DNA of 6,755 nucleotides, taken from positions 1 to 6,755 of the forward strand of contig DAOWGG010000042.1 of NCBI GenBank assembly GCA_030637565.1. The letters are read 5' to 3'. The stretch's first letter is position 1; each line of letters starts with the position of its first letter. The stretch is from Candidatus Peregrinibacteria bacterium. Its GTDB lineage: Bacteria; Patescibacteriota; Gracilibacteria; UM-FILTER-43-11. A program made the position numbers and the translations under genes. Shown here piece by piece: positions 6,666-6,755 of the stretch. The notes under the pieces are model-generated. The model was not told the DNA's origin and did no database searches. It saw nothing but the letters and a program-made list of their open reading frames with translations.

Positions 6666-6693
6666 ATTATACACATTTTTTATACTACGTCAA
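6666..6693 (-). promoter_or_regulatory. Predicted strong promoter of the protease gene, leaderless or nearly so
   Basis: On the - strand TTGACG (6693-6688; five of six match TTGACA) is followed by a 16-base spacer and a perfect TATAAT (6671-6666). A start 6-8 bases past the -10 box would fall at about 6658-6660, against the ATG at 6657. The mRNA would have a 5' leader of about 1-3 bases, leaving no room for a Shine-Dalgarno sequence, and none is seen. This fixes the translation start well. Confidence 0.72.
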
Positions 6694-6718
6694 TCACCAT
6701 ACCTACATTTATTAAAAG

Positions 6719-6734
6719 TAGCCTAAAATAATTA
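6719..6734 (-). repeat. 16-bp inverted repeat, right copy (upstream of the protease promoter)
   Basis: Bases 6719-6734, TAGCCTAAAATAATTA on the + strand, are the exact reverse complement of 5235-5250. This copy lies 25 bases upstream of the predicted -35 box of the protease gene. Beyond 6734 a looser similarity to the flank of the left copy continues towards the window edge: TAAAT, then a short spacer, then AATTTAT. The rest of 6658-6755 holds only the promoter, with no gene visible. Confidence 0.8.
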
Positions 6735-6755
6735 ATCTAAATAGAAAAAATTTAT

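Noticed and set aside
5231..6740. Target-site duplication outside the 16-bp inverted repeats
   Set aside because: The outer flanks (GATTTA on the left, ATCTAA on the right) do not match as direct repeats. A TA duplication cannot be separated from the repeat's own terminal TA, so transposition is not demonstrated.
1..6755. Recoding of UGA to glycine, as in Gracilibacteria and Absconditabacteria
   Set aside because: None of the four genes contains an in-frame TGA in about 2,170 codons, and all conserved glycines I checked in the PBP and Mfd motifs are encoded by GGN. The absence of TGA stops in four genes is too small a sample to argue otherwise.
1..6755. CRISPR array, tRNA, rRNA or large mobile element
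   Set aside because: No regularly spaced direct repeats, no cloverleaf-like or rRNA-like stretch and no transposase or integrase motif were seen. Gaps between genes are about 100 bases or shorter.

Overview
The window comes from a bacterial chromosome. It holds the 3' end of one housekeeping gene, one complete cell-wall gene on the same strand, and two convergent accessory genes encoding predicted cell-surface proteins. The best guess for the organism is a member of the Candidate Phyla Radiation (Patescibacteria), possibly Peregrinibacteria-like. That guess rests on general protein style: a class A penicillin-binding protein enlarged by an acidic insertion and C-terminal Ig-like domains, start sites without Shine-Dalgarno sequences, and two surface proteins I cannot place in any family. 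It is an inference and I could not test it. No in-frame TGA interrupts the four genes (about 2,170 codons) and their stops are TAA, TAA, TAG and TAG. The standard bacterial code therefore fits, and the UGA-glycine code of Gracilibacteria and Absconditabacteria is not supported.

Left half, + strand (1-4356). The window opens inside mfd, the transcription-repair coupling factor. The end of its second RecA-like motor lobe, the TRG motif and the D7 domain are present. Its TAA stop overlaps the ATG of the next gene by one base (TAATG), so the two are probably translationally coupled. The second gene encodes a 1131-residue bifunctional peptidoglycan synthase. It has a membrane anchor, a GT51 glycosyltransferase with all its signature motifs, an inserted acidic loop bracketed by two cysteines, a transpeptidase with SxxK, SxN and KTGT, and a long C-terminal extension with three predicted Ig-like domains.

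Right half, - strand (4400-6755). Two genes converge on the PBP gene across a 43-base gap. The nearer one encodes a 249-residue predicted lipoprotein of unknown function and looks AT-rich compared with the rest. The farther one encodes a 469-residue predicted membrane-anchored zinc metalloprotease, with HEAMH at residues 316-320, that I do not recognise as any named family. Each has its own sigma70-like promoter. The protease promoter sits so close to the ATG that its transcript should be leaderless or nearly so.

The most unusual structural feature is a perfect 16-bp inverted repeat, TAATTATTTTAGGCTA, that brackets the protease gene. One copy (5235-5250) covers its stop codon and the other (6719-6734) lies upstream of its promoter. 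It could be the terminal repeats of a one-gene mobile unit. Alternatively it could be a shared regulatory site, because each copy also lies 19-25 bases upstream of a -35 element. Three of the four products are predicted to act outside the cytoplasmic membrane. A functional link between the protease, the lipoprotein and the PBP is possible but unproven.
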